Part shown: positions 33,275-46,395 of the stretch, piece after piece
Position numbering within the stretch: position 1 is the first letter of the stretch
How the letters are laid out: each line of letters begins with the position of its first letter
Origin: Atrichornis clamosus
Lineage: Eukaryota > Chordata > Aves > Passeriformes > Menuridae
Reading direction: 5' to 3'
DNA length: 64,000 nt
NCBI GenBank assembly: GCA_013400975.1
Contig: WBMZ01010150.1
Coordinates: 1-64,000 of the forward strand
Position numbers and translations under genes: made by a program
The notes under the pieces: model-generated
The model's input: the letters and a program-made list of their open reading frames with translations, nothing else
Told to the model about the DNA's origin: nothing
Databases searched by the model: none

Positions 33275-33855
33275 AAATCACAGAATTCCAGAATGCTTTG
33301 GGTTGGATGGGCCCTTAAAGCCCATCCAGTCCCACCCCCTGCCATCGGCAGAGACCCTTCCCACTATCCCAGGCTGCTCCAAGCCCCGTCCAGCCTGGCC
33401 TTGGGCACTTCCAGGGATCCAGGGGCAGCCACAGCTTCTCAGGAAAATCCATTCCAGGGCCTCCCCACCCTCTCAGGGAACAATTCCTTCCCAATATCCC
33501 ATCTAACCCTGCCCTCTGGCAGTGGGAAGCCACTGTCCCTTGTCCTGTTCCTCCAGCCCCTTGTCAATAGTCTCTCTCCATGTTTCCTTGTAGGTTCCCT
33601 TCAGGCCCTGCAAGGCCACAATGAGGTCACCCCAAAGCTTCTCCTCTCCAGGCTGAACAATCCCAGCTCTCCCAGCCTTTCCTCCCAGCAGCGCTGCTCC
33701 ATCCCTCTGACCATCCTGGTGCCTCCTCTGGCCTCTCTCCAGCAGCTCCAGGTCCTTCCTGTGCTGGGCCCAGGGCTGGGGGCAGCTCTGCAGGTGGGGT
33801 CTCACCTGAGGGGGCAGAAGGGCAGAATCCCTCCTCCCCTGCTGCCCACACTGGG
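33275..33855 (-). mobile_element. CR1 LINE fragment, 3' end, subfamily C
   Basis: On the plus strand it runs from the inverted tail (TCACAGAATTCCAGAATGCT) to the segment GGTGGGGTCTCACCTGAGGG near 33,800. It is closely similar to the copies at 37.2 and 62.1 kb, including CCAGCAGCTCCAGGTCCTTC. Open frames here are element shadows. Confidence 0.92.
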
Positions 33856-34621
33856 GGGATCCAAGGAAAAAACGCATAGGAATAATATAAAAAATAATTT
33901 CAGAAAAGACCCTCTTCTCCTCCCCATCCTAGCAGAGCTTTTTCTAAACATCCCAGGCCAGACCCAATCTCCAGGAGCACAGCCCTCCCTTGGATGTGCT
34001 GCCAGACACAGGCTGTGCCCATCCCTGCAGTGGGAAACCCTCCCTTGGGATGCTGATCTGGCACCCAGGCTCTCCGTGGTGGCTGCTTGGGTTGTCCCTG
34101 TGCCAGGGGTGCTGAGCACAGGCTGTGCCCTGTGACAGTGACAGGGGGGACGGAGCCATCATCAGCTTTTCTAAGCTCCAGCTTTTCCCTGGATACTTGA
34201 AAAGCGCTTGTGCTCTGCTCTGTGGCCCTGAAACGACTCAGTTGTTAATCACTGACATACTAGGGAAAAGCACAGCTCTGGCAGGGAGTGCCTTCAGGGC
34301 AGTGCCTTCTGCAGAAAGGTTTTCTTTTCCGGTAGGACTAAATTCAGGGCAGAAGATGACAAAAATCAGTGGTAATTACCCAAGCCTGTAGGTAACATCC
34401 TCTTGGAATACCCCGTGGGTGCTGAGTCTATCCTGCAGGATGATGGACTGAGGAGAGTCCAGACCTCTCTGGTTTCAGATGATTGAGCTCACTCAGCTTC
34501 CATGGGTGTTTCTATCACCAGTAAATACGTGGCACGTGCCCACTAAAATCTGTTGGCACTGACTGAAAAAGTCCTTTTTATCCTTAGATAGATTTTAGTC
34601 TCATTTTAGCATTGAGCTCCC

Positions 34622-34640
34622 TTTTTTTTTTTTTTTTTTT
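34622..34640. repeat. Poly(T) run
   Basis: Nineteen consecutive T. It could be the reverse of a poly(A) tail from an old retrocopy, but no matching body was seen to its left or right. Confidence 0.9.
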
Positions 34641-34779
34641 AAACTATTGTAAATTGTAATTTAACGACTCAAAATTGAAACTGAACCAAGGAGAGATTCC
34701 ACAGGATTTTCCCTGTGGTTTGTGCATCTCTGCACAACAGAACTGGGTGGATCCAGCCAGGCACTAGTGACGGGCACCT

Positions 34780-36000
34780 TTTGTCTCGTCTTTGGGAGCG
34801 ACCCCGCTGCCTTCCCTGAGCACCATCAGCGCTGTGGGAGCGGTAACTGGGGATGGAAGTGAGTTACGGCTGCATCTGGAAGGGTTTGGAGGGACCACCC
34901 TCTCTCCCGTCTCGTGTTTCCCGCTGTCAGCCCCGTGCCCAGATAATCCGCCCGGGTCCGAGCAATGCGGGGTCTCGTCTGGGGGATTCCTGGTGTCAGC
35001 ACAGGGAACCTCCTCGCCCGCGGCTGAACCCGATGCTCCCGCAGGTTTTCCACGTCCGAGGAGCTCTGCAGGTGCCTGCACTCGCCACCCTGCAGCTCCT
35101 CGGGGGTGGATTGAGAGGGAAGAGGCGCTCGGAGCGCTCGGCACACGCGTCCTGGGCTCCGCATCCCCCGGGCTGGTTTGGCAGCGGGCAGAGCCAGCCC
35201 CGGCTCCGCCCCAGCACCCCCGGCCCCCGGGCCGCGCTCCCGGGCGGCTCCCAAAGCCCTGTCCCAGGAGAGGCCGCGGGACTCGAGCTGAGCGAGGAAA
35301 GGCCCAAACCCCCAGCATTTGGTTTGCACACAAACATCTCCCTCTTGAACGGGGCTGCTCTGAGTGAGAGGAGAAAAGCGCGGGGAAGTGGCCTCGGGGG
35401 TGTTGCCCCAAACTTTTTCCTTCCCTCGGCTGGGAGAGAAAATGACTCCTGGTTTCGGATGTGGAGCCTCGGTTCTAGAGGGGGACGGAGGCCCAGACGG
35501 GCGAGGGCATGGTCTGTGTGGCCGCGGGCCCTGCACAGCCCCGAGCCCTCCTCCCCTGCCCCTCGCAGGGTACCCCATCCCTCCCCGCAGCCCCCCTCCC
35601 GCCAGCCCCGGCTGCGGAGAAGAGGGATGGGAAGGGGGTGCAGGGATGGGAGCAGCAGCCCGGGGGCTGCCACGAGCGCTGGTGTGGGAAGGTCTCCCTC
35701 ACAGAGGTGCCTCCCCTGCCCCGATTGCACCAATTTCCTGGAGAAGGAACGTGGGTGGCTCTTGCTCTGCGCCTCCCGGGTGACGAAGGCAGGGACAGGG
35801 ACCGGGGACAGCTCGGGCAGGTTGTGCCTCTCCCGACAGCCTGGGACGAGTTCTAGGGGCTGGGATGGTGGGAAGCTGCTGGGCACAACCCTTCCCCCGG
35901 GACCCGCTGCTCCCCACGCACGATGGGAGTGAGGCTCTGCTGCACCAGGAGCCGGCGGGACGGATCCAGGTGAACGTGGGGCACGGGGGAGAGGGGACAG
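34780..36000. promoter_or_regulatory. CpG-island-like block without a recognised gene
   Basis: About 1.2 kb that is clearly GC-rich against AT-rich flanks. A hand count gives roughly 80 CpG dinucleotides between 34,801 and 36,000, an observed/expected ratio of about 0.7, so it meets the usual island criteria. It begins about 4.1 kb past the FBXW11 poly(A) site. There are long open frames on both strands (up to 385 codons), but none resembles a known protein and GC-rich DNA makes such frames by chance. A donor-like CCAG/GTGAAC lies at about 35,970. Candidates are the promoter of a non-coding RNA, the first exon of an unrecognised gene, or an orphan island acting as an enhancer. Confidence 0.65.
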
Positions 36001-37205
36001 CCTCCCCTTGAGGGGTCTGCTCCTCCTGGATGTGCTCCAGAAGGGAAGCTCAGCCCAAGAGCCGAGTCCTGGGAGCCACCTGAGCGCAGCCACCTCCAGC
36101 TGCTGCTCAGAGAGCCCCTGCCGGGGACAGGCCATGCTCTGCTCCCCAGTCACATGTCAGGACATATAATCCTTACTTCACACTTTTTCCCAGACAATAT
36201 CTTTCCATATAATCTTAATGATTCCTGCTGCAATAACAAATAGGCAGCCCTGAGAATAACTTCACACTTAATTGCTCGTGCCAAGAATCTCACCACTTGG
36301 CCCTTCTCTGGGTGTTTTCCCTCCAATCCATCTGCACAAACAGAAGTGGGCCAGTTCTGTGCCTCAGGAATGAGGAGATAAAAAGGCAATAATTTATTTT
36401 TCCACCAAAGCTAGAAGTATTTTATAGAATTTGCTAAAGTTTTTGTTTCAGGAAATTTCATCATGTCTCCAGGAAAAAAAAAAAGCACCTAATTGGCCTC
36501 AGATTTTCTAACTCCCTTTTCATTTTTGTAATATGAGGAGGTCTAGGTCATCTCAAGGTCACTGCAGTTAGTGTTGCTTTAGTGCACCTCTGTGGATACC
36601 TCGGTTCTGCAGCAGTTTTTCCTTGAAAAACAGCCCCAGCCTGCTGCTGTAGCAGCCACTTTCCTTGGCAACCCATTGCATTCCTTTAGCATATGGAAAT
36701 ATTTTTTAAAACACATAACATATAGGGCTGTTTGTAGGTGAAATTCCCCAACAGAAATGGAGCAAATGCTTCTAAGCTCTTTGAATGGTGTTGTAAAAAA
36801 AAAGGCTTTTAACAGAAAGCTGCCATTTCCCATTATCTGGACTGGGATCTTGATGTCAAAATAAAATGCTGGTGGTTATCAACTTAATAAAAATGTTTTG
36901 CTTGGGAAAAATTTAATTTTACCACCCTCCCAAGGCTTCCTGCTGTCTTGCCATGTTGGTTTACATGGCTTCAGGTGGTGAGGTCATTCCAGCCTGGGTT
37001 TAGCTTGACTTTTCTGGTCTGTCTCGGTAAAGCTTGGATTCCAAATCTTCTCTTTGAGAAAAAGTTGTTATGTGGTATCTTGAAAATGTAACAAATGCTG
37101 AGTCTGTGTATACTGGAGAAACAGAGTTTCAAAGAAAGAAGAGTTTGTACCTGAATGACCAGATTTTTCTGAACAGGTAAGGCCCAAAAAGAGAGGAGGG
37201 ACCAT

Positions 37206-37770
37206 CATGGAAGCATGGAATGTTTTGGGTTGGAAAGGACCTTAAAGCCCATCCAGTCCCACCCCTGCCATGGCAGGGACACCTTCCACTATCCCAGGTT
37301 GCTCCAAGCCCTGTCCAGCCTGGCCTTGGACACTTCCAGGGATGGGGCAGCCACAGCTTCTCTAGGAAACCCATTCCAGGGCCTCCCCACCCTCACAGGG
37401 AAGAATTCCTTCCCAATATCCCATCTAACCCTGCCCTCTGGCAGTGGGAAGCCATTCCCTGTGTCCTGTCCCTCCATCCCTGTAAACAGTCCCTCTCCAT
37501 CTCTCCTGTAGCCCCTTCAGGCCCTGCAAGGCCACAGTGAGGTCACCCCAAAGCTTCTCCTCTCCAGGCTGAACAATCCCAGCTCTCCCAGCCTTTCCTC
37601 CCAGCAGAGCTGCTCCATCCCTCTGCTCATCCTGGTGCCCCCTCTGGCCTCTCTCCAGCAGCTCCAGGTCCTTCCTGTGCTGGGCCCAGGGCTGGGGGCA
37701 GCTCTGCAGGTGGGGTCTCACCTGAGGGGGCAGAGGGGCAGAATCCCCCCTCCCCTGCTGCCCACTCATC
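37206..37770 (-). mobile_element. CR1 LINE fragment, 3' end, subfamily C
   Basis: It starts with GGAAGCATGGAATGTTTTGG (inverted tail region) and continues through the same blocks as the 33.3-kb copy to CTCCCCTGCTGCCCACTC. By eye it is very similar to that copy over more than 500 bases, which suggests both are fairly young. Confidence 0.92.
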
Positions 37771-39360
37771 TTTGGATGCAGCCCAGGGTCCCTTTGCCTT
37801 CAGGCTGCCAGTTGTTGGCTCAACCATCCCCGTTCATTCCTGAGGATCTGTGGGACAGAGACACAGAGCAGTGCTGGATAAAGGCTGAGGTTGGATCCAT
37901 CCCTGCATAACTGCCCCAAGGTTTGCCTTTGGAGGGCCCAGCTCAGGCTGGGCTTACTGGGGAGGGACTTAGCAGTTTTAAACCAAAGCTGATGCTTTCT
38001 ACATGTACCCCCACTGTTCCTCCATCTGGTTTTGTCTCTTTGTGCTGCTGGTGTCAAAACCTCATGAAATTTTGCAAATTCACCAAGGAAAACCCAAATA
38101 CAAATGAAAACTGCAGGGAAAGCCTGGACAGGCATGGGGAGGGAAAAGGTGCTGGTTCCTGATCCCATACACAACAGGGTCTTTTAAACTTTTTAGTGGT
38201 GCTGAGGAAGGGCAGAGGGGGGACAAACAGAGAGGATGGGGCAGTGAGATCCTCAGGGATCTGCCACTGCCACAGCCGTGGTGCATCTCCTCCAGCCTTG
38301 GAGAGGCTCAGGGAAGCAGGGATCAGCTCCCAGAGCTCACACAGCTGGGTCAGCCCCAGCCCTGCACTCATTTGCCAAGTTTATGGTGGCAGCTACTGGA
38401 CTGCAAGGCTGGGAAAGGACCCCAGCACGTGGTGATGTCATGTCCGGGAAGTTAATTACAAGCAGCCCTTGGAAAAAGATTGGTGTGGAAGTGGTTGTGT
38501 TCCCATAGGAGAGTTTGGTTTTTTCGGGCAAGGATGTGGTTAAGCAGAGTGCCAGGCTGGACCCTGGGACTGAGGTGTCTCTGTATTTATTTGTTAAAAC
38601 AGAAGGGACAGTCTGCTCTGCAGCTGGAATCTCTTGCTGGGGGTGCCTGGTCTGCAGTGGCTTCCCAGCTCTGACCTTGCAGTCCTGGCACAGCGTGGGG
38701 TGTGCCCGAGTGTGCTTGTTCATCCTGAAAAAAATATTGTCTGCTCACTAGCAGCACCCTTATTGCTGTGGGAAAAGGTGTGCCCAGTGCCAGGGATGCT
38801 CAAGAGAAAGCTGTGCTGCTCTGAAGGCAGGGGAGGTCACGCTTTGCTTTGCTAAAGATCACATTTCAGCACGGGGAAAGGCCATAAATGCCTGCACCAG
38901 TTGCCTTGACAAGGGTTGGAAAGAAAATTGGAATGTAGGGGTTGAAAAAAAATCATATATTCAGGGCAAGAGCAGCAATACCAAAGTTAGCCCTGCGTGG
39001 CCAGCGAGGCACAGAGAGAAGCTGAAGAATAAATTAACTTTCCTTTCAAAGCCCAGCTGGCAGGGCTGGGGTCAGCAGCAGGAGGGGGGTTACAGGTGCC
39101 TGAGCTCATTGTGACTCCAGGAGCAGCACAGTGATGCTGCCCAGGCAGGTGTGTGCTCACCCTTGTGCCCCCTCACAGCACCCTTGGAATTAACCTGGGA
39201 ATTCTTAGTAAGCAGATCATGAAGTTCCAGGAGGGAGGGAGCAGAGGAAACTCACACACCCTGCTTTATTTCTGCAGGGGAATATTCCTGGTCCTGGTAC
39301 TGGGCAAGAAAGCAGACAAGGTGCCCCCCTGAGTGTTTCCCTTTGTTTCTGGGATGCACA

Positions 39361-39400
39361 GTCCCTAACCATGGATTTTCATGGGTCCCTAACCATGGAT
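39361..39400. repeat. Short tandem duplication, period 24
   Basis: GTCCCTAACCATGGAT occurs at 39,361 and again at 39,385. Confidence 0.9.
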
Positions 39401-39714
39401 ATTTGCAGTTTTCAGCCTGCACACACCAACTGGCTTCTTGCTTCTCTTTGTCTCCTCTGTCCTTCCCCTCCTGCACATTTTACAGAGGTCTTTTGACTTG
39501 GCATAATCCTTTGGGAAATGTGAAGCCTGCAGGCATCTGTACCAGAAATGTTGCATTTCAGATGTTCTGGGGCCCTGTTTAACCCCGTCACAGGATGTGC
39601 AGGTGTGGACAAAATGCCCTGAATTCTGAGTGACATTTTTGTTGCAATGATAAGCAATGACATCAAACTGAAAAGAGGGGTTCAAACTGAAAAGGGGGAA
39701 ACTTATGTTGGATA

Positions 39715-39935
39715 TATGGAGGAAATTCCTCCCTGTGAGGGTGATGAGGCCCTGGCACAGGTTGCCCAGAGCAGCTGTGGCTGCCCCATCCCTGGAAGTG
39801 TCCAAGGCCAGATTGGATGGGGCTTGGAGCCACCTGGGAGAGTGGGAGGTGTCCCCGGCCCTGGCAGGGGTGGAATGAGATGAGCTTTAAGTTCCTTTCC
39901 AACCCAAACCACTCTTGGATTCTGTGATTCAAACA
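39715..39935 (+). mobile_element. CR1 LINE 3'-end fragment, subfamily C
   Basis: It begins at GGAGGAAATTCCTCCCTGTG and ends with TCTTGGATTCTGTGATTC, a well-preserved CR1 terminus with one and a half tail units. Minus-strand open frames over it are not genes. Confidence 0.9.
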
Positions 39936-40605
39936 GGTACAACAAAGACCCTGTGGTGTTGTTTCCCTGTGGTTCTTTAGAAGTGCAGGGATGCAAAATG
40001 GAAAGTGAACACAGATATTGTATTTGTTTAATTAACTTTAGAGCAGACTTATTTATTGGGAACGATGACTTAGAGCAGAACTTCCTTACGCTTTGCTCTT
40101 TCCTGTGTTGTATTTGGCTCATTTTCCAGTTGCTTGCTGCCTGCAGTGTACCTGTGCCAGTGCCAGTGGGTTTGGGTGCTCCTTGTGCTTTGGTGCTTTC
40201 TGCAGCTTTCCTACAGCCTGGCTTTGTCAGATATTTCCTTGGCAGAAACTCTGCCATGCCCCTGGTGCAGGTGTTTCAAGTGTGGGGTAAATATCCCAGC
40301 CAATGGAAAGAGCTGGGGCTGGGGGAGCTCCTGAGTGTGGGCAGCCTTCCTCCCTCAGGGATCTCAGCACCACAGAGCGGTTTGGGCTGGGAGGGGCTAG
40401 GGATCACCTTGTTCCAGCACCTTCCACCTGGATCTTTTGGCCACAGCCCTGATCTCACTTAGGGGCCCTTCCACATCCACAGACAAAGGAATATTTTGTA
40501 GCTTTTATTCCAGGGCTTAAGTTCCCTCTCTCATGAGCAGACACGTGGCCTGATATCTGTCGGCAAGCTGAGAGTACAAATGAAACACCATCAATCTGAT
40601 CTATT

Positions 40606-40875
40606 TACAGCCCCATCCAGCCTGGCCTTGGACACTTCCAGGGATCCAGGGGCAGCCACAGCTTCTCTGGGCAACCTGTGCCAGGGCCTCAGCACCCTCA
40701 CAGGGAAGGATTTCTCCCTAACATTTAATCTAACCCTATTCTCTCTCAGTTTAAAGCCATTCCCTTGTCCTGTCACTCCTGTTCCTGATGCCAAGTCCCT
40801 CTCCAGTTCCCTGTAGCCCCTTCAGACCCTGGAAGGAGCTCTGAGGTTTCCACACACCCTTCTCCTCTCCAGTCC
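40606..40875 (-). mobile_element. CR1 LINE fragment, subfamily C, lacking its 3' tail
   Basis: On the plus strand the match starts inside the element at CCCCATCCAGCCTGGCCTTG and ends around CACACACCCTTCTCCTCTCC. The normal tail and the TTGGAAGGGACC segment before it are missing, so this copy is truncated at both ends. Confidence 0.85.
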
Positions 40876-42363
40876 TCACACCCAGCTGTTTTTCTGGAGA
40901 GCATAATGTGGTTTCTTTGCACCTTCTGCTTCATCCTGAACATGTTTTGCCATATTAGGCAAATAATAGAACTGGAAGAGAAGCCAGTAACAAATACCAT
41001 GTTTTTTTCTGTGGATGATTTCCTGCAAAAACTCATTTCTAGGAGTCTTCTGGTCAGACCTGGCTGAACAGCCCAGACCAATGTGCTTCCCTCACAGAGT
41101 GCTGGTGAATTATTTGCCGTGACTTGCCCTTGGCTGTTCACTGTGGGTGATTAATGATCTACCTTGGGTGCTCTTCTTTTGTTTTGCTTTTTCTCTCCAT
41201 GACCGGAGAACTGAAACAAGCACAGCGAAATGAGGAAATTCGAGTTGCCACTTGGATTTCCAGCAGGAATTCCAGAGCCAGCACACATTCATGAGAGGGC
41301 TGGCGAGACTCTCACTCCTTCCACTACCTCTGTGACATTTTGGCAATCCCTCAGCCCATTGCTGAGTGTTTCACTTGTCCCATGTGACACAATGCAAGCA
41401 GGCTGGGCCGTGCTCCTGCTCAGCTCCTGCACGCCAGAACAGGCATCCAGATGATGTTCCTTTTTAAGGAAAATCAACTTCTTTTTTTCAGGAACCTCAT
41501 AGATTGGACGTGTGTCCCTTTTCTCAGCCAGAGCTGTAGTGTGAGCTTCTCACAAGAGGAGCACAGAATTCCTGTGAGCCACAGGGCCACCAGAGGTCAA
41601 GAGCAACGGCAACACAAACGTAAGGTTTTATTTTAGCTTATTCTGAGAAATTCAAGGTCACCTGTGCCAAACCAGGGGCTTTATTTCTCCGTCTCTGAGG
41701 AGAGTTCAGCACAAATCCAGCCCAATTCCCAATACCACCATCCCCAGTGGGAGCAGGGCTGGCCAGGAAGGGTCTGGGCTGGCACTGAGAACCCTCCTGA
41801 GCTGAGCCCCTCAGTCACACCCGGGCTGGTGCTGCTCTGTTCAGGCTCAGCCTTCTCCCAGGGAAGGGCTGGGCAGCACCTGGGGATGGGCTTGAACTGA
41901 AATGTCACTTGTGCACGGGACAGGAAAACACCGATTTTGAGATGGTGCAGTGACCTCGAGCCCAGAGCTGGGTGCACCAGCACACACAGCCAGCTGAAGT
42001 TGCTCTCTCTGCATTTACACTCCCTGTATATTCAGATTTTACTCCTGTGTGTAGCCCTGCTCATCACCTCGCTCCTCAGCAACATCCACAACCTATGGCT
42101 TGTAAAGAGTTTGTAAGCACCTTCCAAGGCAACCTCCTCCAGCTGTGCCTCCTCCAGCTGTGTCCCTGCCTTCTGGAATAGATGGAGTTTTTGTCCTCAC
42201 TTTAAATTCATGGGCAAAGATTTTGGAAAATGTCATATGATTTTGGAAATCACCGTGGTCAAAGATTAATTTAGAGGCATTGTTGAACTACTTTGCAACC
42301 CAGATACTGAACTTCAAGCAGCTCAACCCATAATCCAGAATGAAAATGTTTAAAATTATTCGT

Positions 42364-42447
42364 TGGTTTTGAAATTTTTGCTTATGCCATCTTTTATTAC
42401 GTTCCTGGTTTTGAAATTTTGACTCGTGCCATCTTTTATTACCATCC
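42364..42447. repeat. Tandem duplication, two units of 42 bases
   Basis: TGGTTTTGAAATTTT...GCCATCTTTTATTAC starts at 42,364 and again at 42,406, with a few substitutions (GCTTAT against GACTCG in the middle). Confidence 0.9.
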
Positions 42448-45400
42448 CACACTTTCATTCACAGAATAAACACCACTTCCAGCTGCAGCTGTGATCCTGG
42501 GCAGCAGGTACAGACCAGGAGAGACAGGCAGTGCTCTGGGAAGCCTGGAACACACAGACAAGGCAAAGAGTAAGAAAAGGAGCAGAAAAGCTGGAAGCTG
42601 CCACAACCATGTTCATTTCATTACCCTGGTAGTTCTTCAGGTACATTCAAATCGATTTATATCAGGATCTTTGACCACAATTTTTAATTTAGGTGAGCCT
42701 GTGGCCTTTCACTCCCAGCTGTCAGCTGGGTGTGGGTTTGTCTCTCTAACACTCAGAAAGTGCTGTCTCGACTTTCCAGTGGTCAGGAAGATTTGGACTC
42801 CTTGGCTGGGTTGTTTCCTTGATAGGAAGGAAGAGTGGAGTCTATTTCCAAAATCCCTCTTGTCCATGAGTGATTTACACCCTTGGACAGGGCTCTGATG
42901 GCAGAGCTGACGCTGAAAGCAGGTGCAGATCATTCTCAGGCTGCAGCAGGATCCGTGCTGGCTCCCGGCACATCCAGCAGCAAATTCCATGCCCGGAGCA
43001 TCCCATGACACCGCGATTCCAAGCCCTGAATGCTCCCAGCACAACGTGGGGCCCTGCTGTGGGGAACAGGAGTTTGGCAGGACACTTGGAAGTGATTTCT
43101 CTCCTGTATTTACAGCCCAGCTGAGGAGGGAGGTTGTTCTCCTCACTGGTTCCTGGTGCCACCAGCTGTGGGGCTGTGTTTGCCCGCAAGGATTGGGGAA
43201 TGTTTGGGCAGGGCAGGCGCATCCCACCTCCCCCTCTCCCTGCAAAGCCCCTCTCCCCTGTGAGGAGCACATGGGGATGTCACCCCAGTTCCTGCCCTGC
43301 CACAAACCTCATTCCTGGGCAAATCACGCTGCTCCCAACCTTCCACAGGGAAAGGCAAAGCCAGGTAACATTCCAAAGGAAGCACAGCGTATTAACTTAT
43401 TCTCCAAAATGAAATAAAACCTCAGAGCACACTGATATCCTTTGGGGTGGTGCTTTGTCTTGTTGGCTGGCATCACATCCCCTGCCTTTGGAGTGCTGAC
43501 CCGAGGGGATCATGGATACAAACTCCCTTTTGGGATATAGGATTTAGTTGTTAACTCACCTTCTCCCTTCTGGCTTGGAGATGAAATCATATAACCCACA
43601 AGGAAATAAGATCTTTTCAAATTTCAATTGTTGCCCAAAATACACAGTTCATTGGGATTGCTGATGAAGTGAAGGGGCAGATAGATGCAAAAACATCCTG
43701 TGATTCTTTTAAGCAGCTGGTGAAATGGGAATGTTTACCAGGATGAGCCATTTGGTGCTGCTTTAGCTCCTACAGTTTGGGCCCCAAACCAATCAGAAAT
43801 AGAGAAAAATGTTAAAAAAGAAATGCATTCTTAAGGTAAGCATAACGAATAAAACTGGCAAGATGAAATCTGGCACCTCGAAGGAGTGTATCCTCTCTCT
43901 TGTCTAATTCCAGTGATTTGTGTGATGCAAAGTTCCTCTTGTTGGGAATTGCTCAACTTTCGTGGTGTTCCATGCAATTACCTTTTACTGCCTAGACAAA
44001 CTGTCAGGGCATTAACCTGAGCTTTTCCATGGAAAGTTCCAGATGTATATTCCCCTTGGAAGGGCCCATAATGCAGCTTTTTTATGGCTGAATGGAAAAC
44101 AATGCCTCCAAATAGGAGTCAAAGTTCAGAAGCCTTGGCCAGTGCAGCATTCTAAAGCCTGGTTCTCAGCAGGTTACAGGGCTGGAGGTAGGATATCGAA
44201 ATGTTTTCCTTTTCCAGACTTGGCAATGAATTCCTTGACATCCCATTATGATTTTATGGCTGGTTGAGATGTGGTGGTGCGCTAGGTCCTGTCCCAGTCC
44301 CAGGCAGGGAGGGGCCTGAGCTGTGTCTGCTGGTCACACACAGCAGAATAGCAGGTGGCTTCTTCACTCTCATGCACCTACAAAAATGGCATTTTAGTGC
44401 CACAAAGGCTGGCACAGATCCTGGGAAAAGCCTGGGCTGAATCCTGAATGCCAGTCCAGGTTACACGTGGAAATGGGGGTGTGGAAGCCAAACCCAAAGG
44501 AAGGGATGTGTGGGATCTTGCTGTCCAGGCTGCATCAGGATTCCACATGGAGACTTGGATCACATGATGTTGCAGCCCGTGGTGCTCTGCAAACAGACCC
44601 ACTGTAACACCTCACCTGTGTGAACTGCTGCTGCATCTCTTTGGTTAAAAAGCATCAGCAGTCCCCCTCCTGTGCCTGTTCTGTGCTGCTTCCCTTCCTG
44701 CAAAACAAACAAGTAACTGGGCTGAAGGGAATTTTCTTGTGGCAGTTATATCCAGAACAAAAATGCACATATGACTTGTCATCTGTTTTTTTCCCAATAA
44801 ACTGCAAAACCAACACACACAAATATGTTTATATGAACAAGCCAGAAAAACAGCTGGTTCATCAAACAGAAAGGGGCACGCTTGGCTCTGCTAGGCCAAG
44901 CGTTCAACTGGATCCCATGTATTTATAAAGTGAGAAAGTGGAGCAAATTTGAAAATGCAGGTGTATAAATATTTCTGCCAGACCTGCTGGAGTATTTGAA
45001 GTCTCCCTGAAGCCGCTGCTCTGACTCACCCCTTCCCAGCACGCAGGGAATGCTGCCCTGTGGGGAGCAGCTATCCCAGGCTGAATCCAGCGTTGCCCTG
45101 GGCATCCCGGGGGAATTCTGCCGGAGGACACCCCCAGGTCTGCCCTCGTCCAGGCACTGGGGCCAGGGCAGGGCTGGGGTGAACCTTCCCCCAGGGTGAG
45201 AACCATGGGTTGACTCCACAGAGGTGCTGGAGGCAGAGCTGAGCATTTCTTTCCTTGGCCTGGCATCCATGGAAGGAGGCTGCAGCTGAACTGCCAACAT
45301 GGAAAAACTATCTCAGTCCTGAAGCCTGAACTTCAAAGCCAGCCATTATATTTAATGTTACAACCCCCCTAAAAGTCCCGAGGAAGGGAGAGCAGAGCAA

Positions 45401-45525
45401 CAACGTTGGCACGAGGACACAAAGTGCAGATGCAGCACAAATATTGTGTCAGATACTTCCCAGCCCTGGCTTCCTCTGGGGTGCTGTCACTGCTGCACAT
45501 GGAAAAGTAAATCCTTTCATAATAA

Positions 45526-45590
45526 AACACATGCACACACGTACACACACAGCCCAGGCACACACCTGCACAACCAGGACCCAGCACAGG
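45526..45590. repeat. CA-rich low-complexity stretch
   Basis: CACATGCACACACGTACACACACAGCC and similar, an interrupted (CA)n microsatellite. Confidence 0.7.
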
Positions 45591-45831
45591 CTTTCCCACA
45601 AAGCCCCTGAAAGGTTTCTGTCCATTCTGGAGCGATCCTGGGGTTTATCTGAGCTGCAGGCAGCCAGCACAGGCTGATGTGCTGCTACAAAATGAGTTTC
45701 CCAATATTTCATCTCCTTTTTGTATGTAGTTGGAGTGTCCACAGATAAATAAAACCATTATTAATATATTTTTCTCAGTTTGAGCCTTTTTTTGGTCAAA
45801 TGGGCCTTCTACATAGAAAGTTTAAAATAGA

Positions 45832-46395
45832 ATCCCAGAGTGATTTGGGTTGGAAGGTTAAAGACCTTCTAGTTCTACCCCCTGCCATGGGCAGGAACAC
45901 CTTCCACTATCCCAGGTAGCTCCAAGCCCCGTCCAACCCAGCCTGGGACACTTCCAGGGATCCAGGGGCAGCCCCAGCTTCTCTGGGCACCCTGTGCCAG
46001 GGCCTCACCACCCTCACGGGGAAGAATTCCTTCCCAATATCCCATCTAACCCTGCCCTCTGGCAGTGGGAATCCATTCCTCTTGTCCTGTCCCTCCAGTT
46101 CCTATTGAAAATTCTGGGTTTCCTGTAGCCCCTTCAGACCTTGGAAGGAGCTGTGAGGTCTCCACACACCCTTCTCCTCTCCAGACTGAACATTCCCAGC
46201 TCTCCCAGCCTGGCTCCATAGGGGAGGTGCTCCAGTCCCCTCAGGAACGTCATGGCCTCCTTTGGAATTGCTCCAATTGTTCTTCTTATGTTGAGAGCAC
46301 CAGAGTGGTGCACAGGATTCCAGGTGGGGTCTCAGGACAGCAGAGTGGAGGGGAAAATCCCCTCCCTGGGCCTGCCCACGCCGCTTTTGCTCAGT
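45832..46395 (-). mobile_element. CR1 LINE fragment, 3' end, subfamily C
   Basis: It opens with AATCCCAGAGTGATTTGGGT and passes through CCCTGCCATGGGCAGGAACA, CTAACCCTGCCCTCTGGCAG and CAGCTCTCCCAGCCTGGCTC. Its 5' part resembles the 7.2-kb copy, including CCTCCCTGGGCCTGCCCA. Confidence 0.9.

Larger units (their letters stand above)
30836..34779. other. Downstream flank of FBXW11 up to the CpG island
   Basis: Apart from the CR1 fragments at 32.3, 33.2 and 33.3-33.9 kb and the poly(T) run, this is GC-variable unique sequence. The GC-rich part at 31,920-32,640 carries several long overlapping frames on both strands; they overlap a CR1 piece and show no recognisable domain. No gene is supported. 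Confidence 0.7.

Noticed and set aside
34853..36153. Long open frames on both strands (up to 385 codons) in the CpG island
   Set aside because: They overlap each other on opposite strands, have no recognisable domain, are rich in Pro, Arg, Gly and Ser, and are expected by chance in GC-rich DNA with few stop codons.
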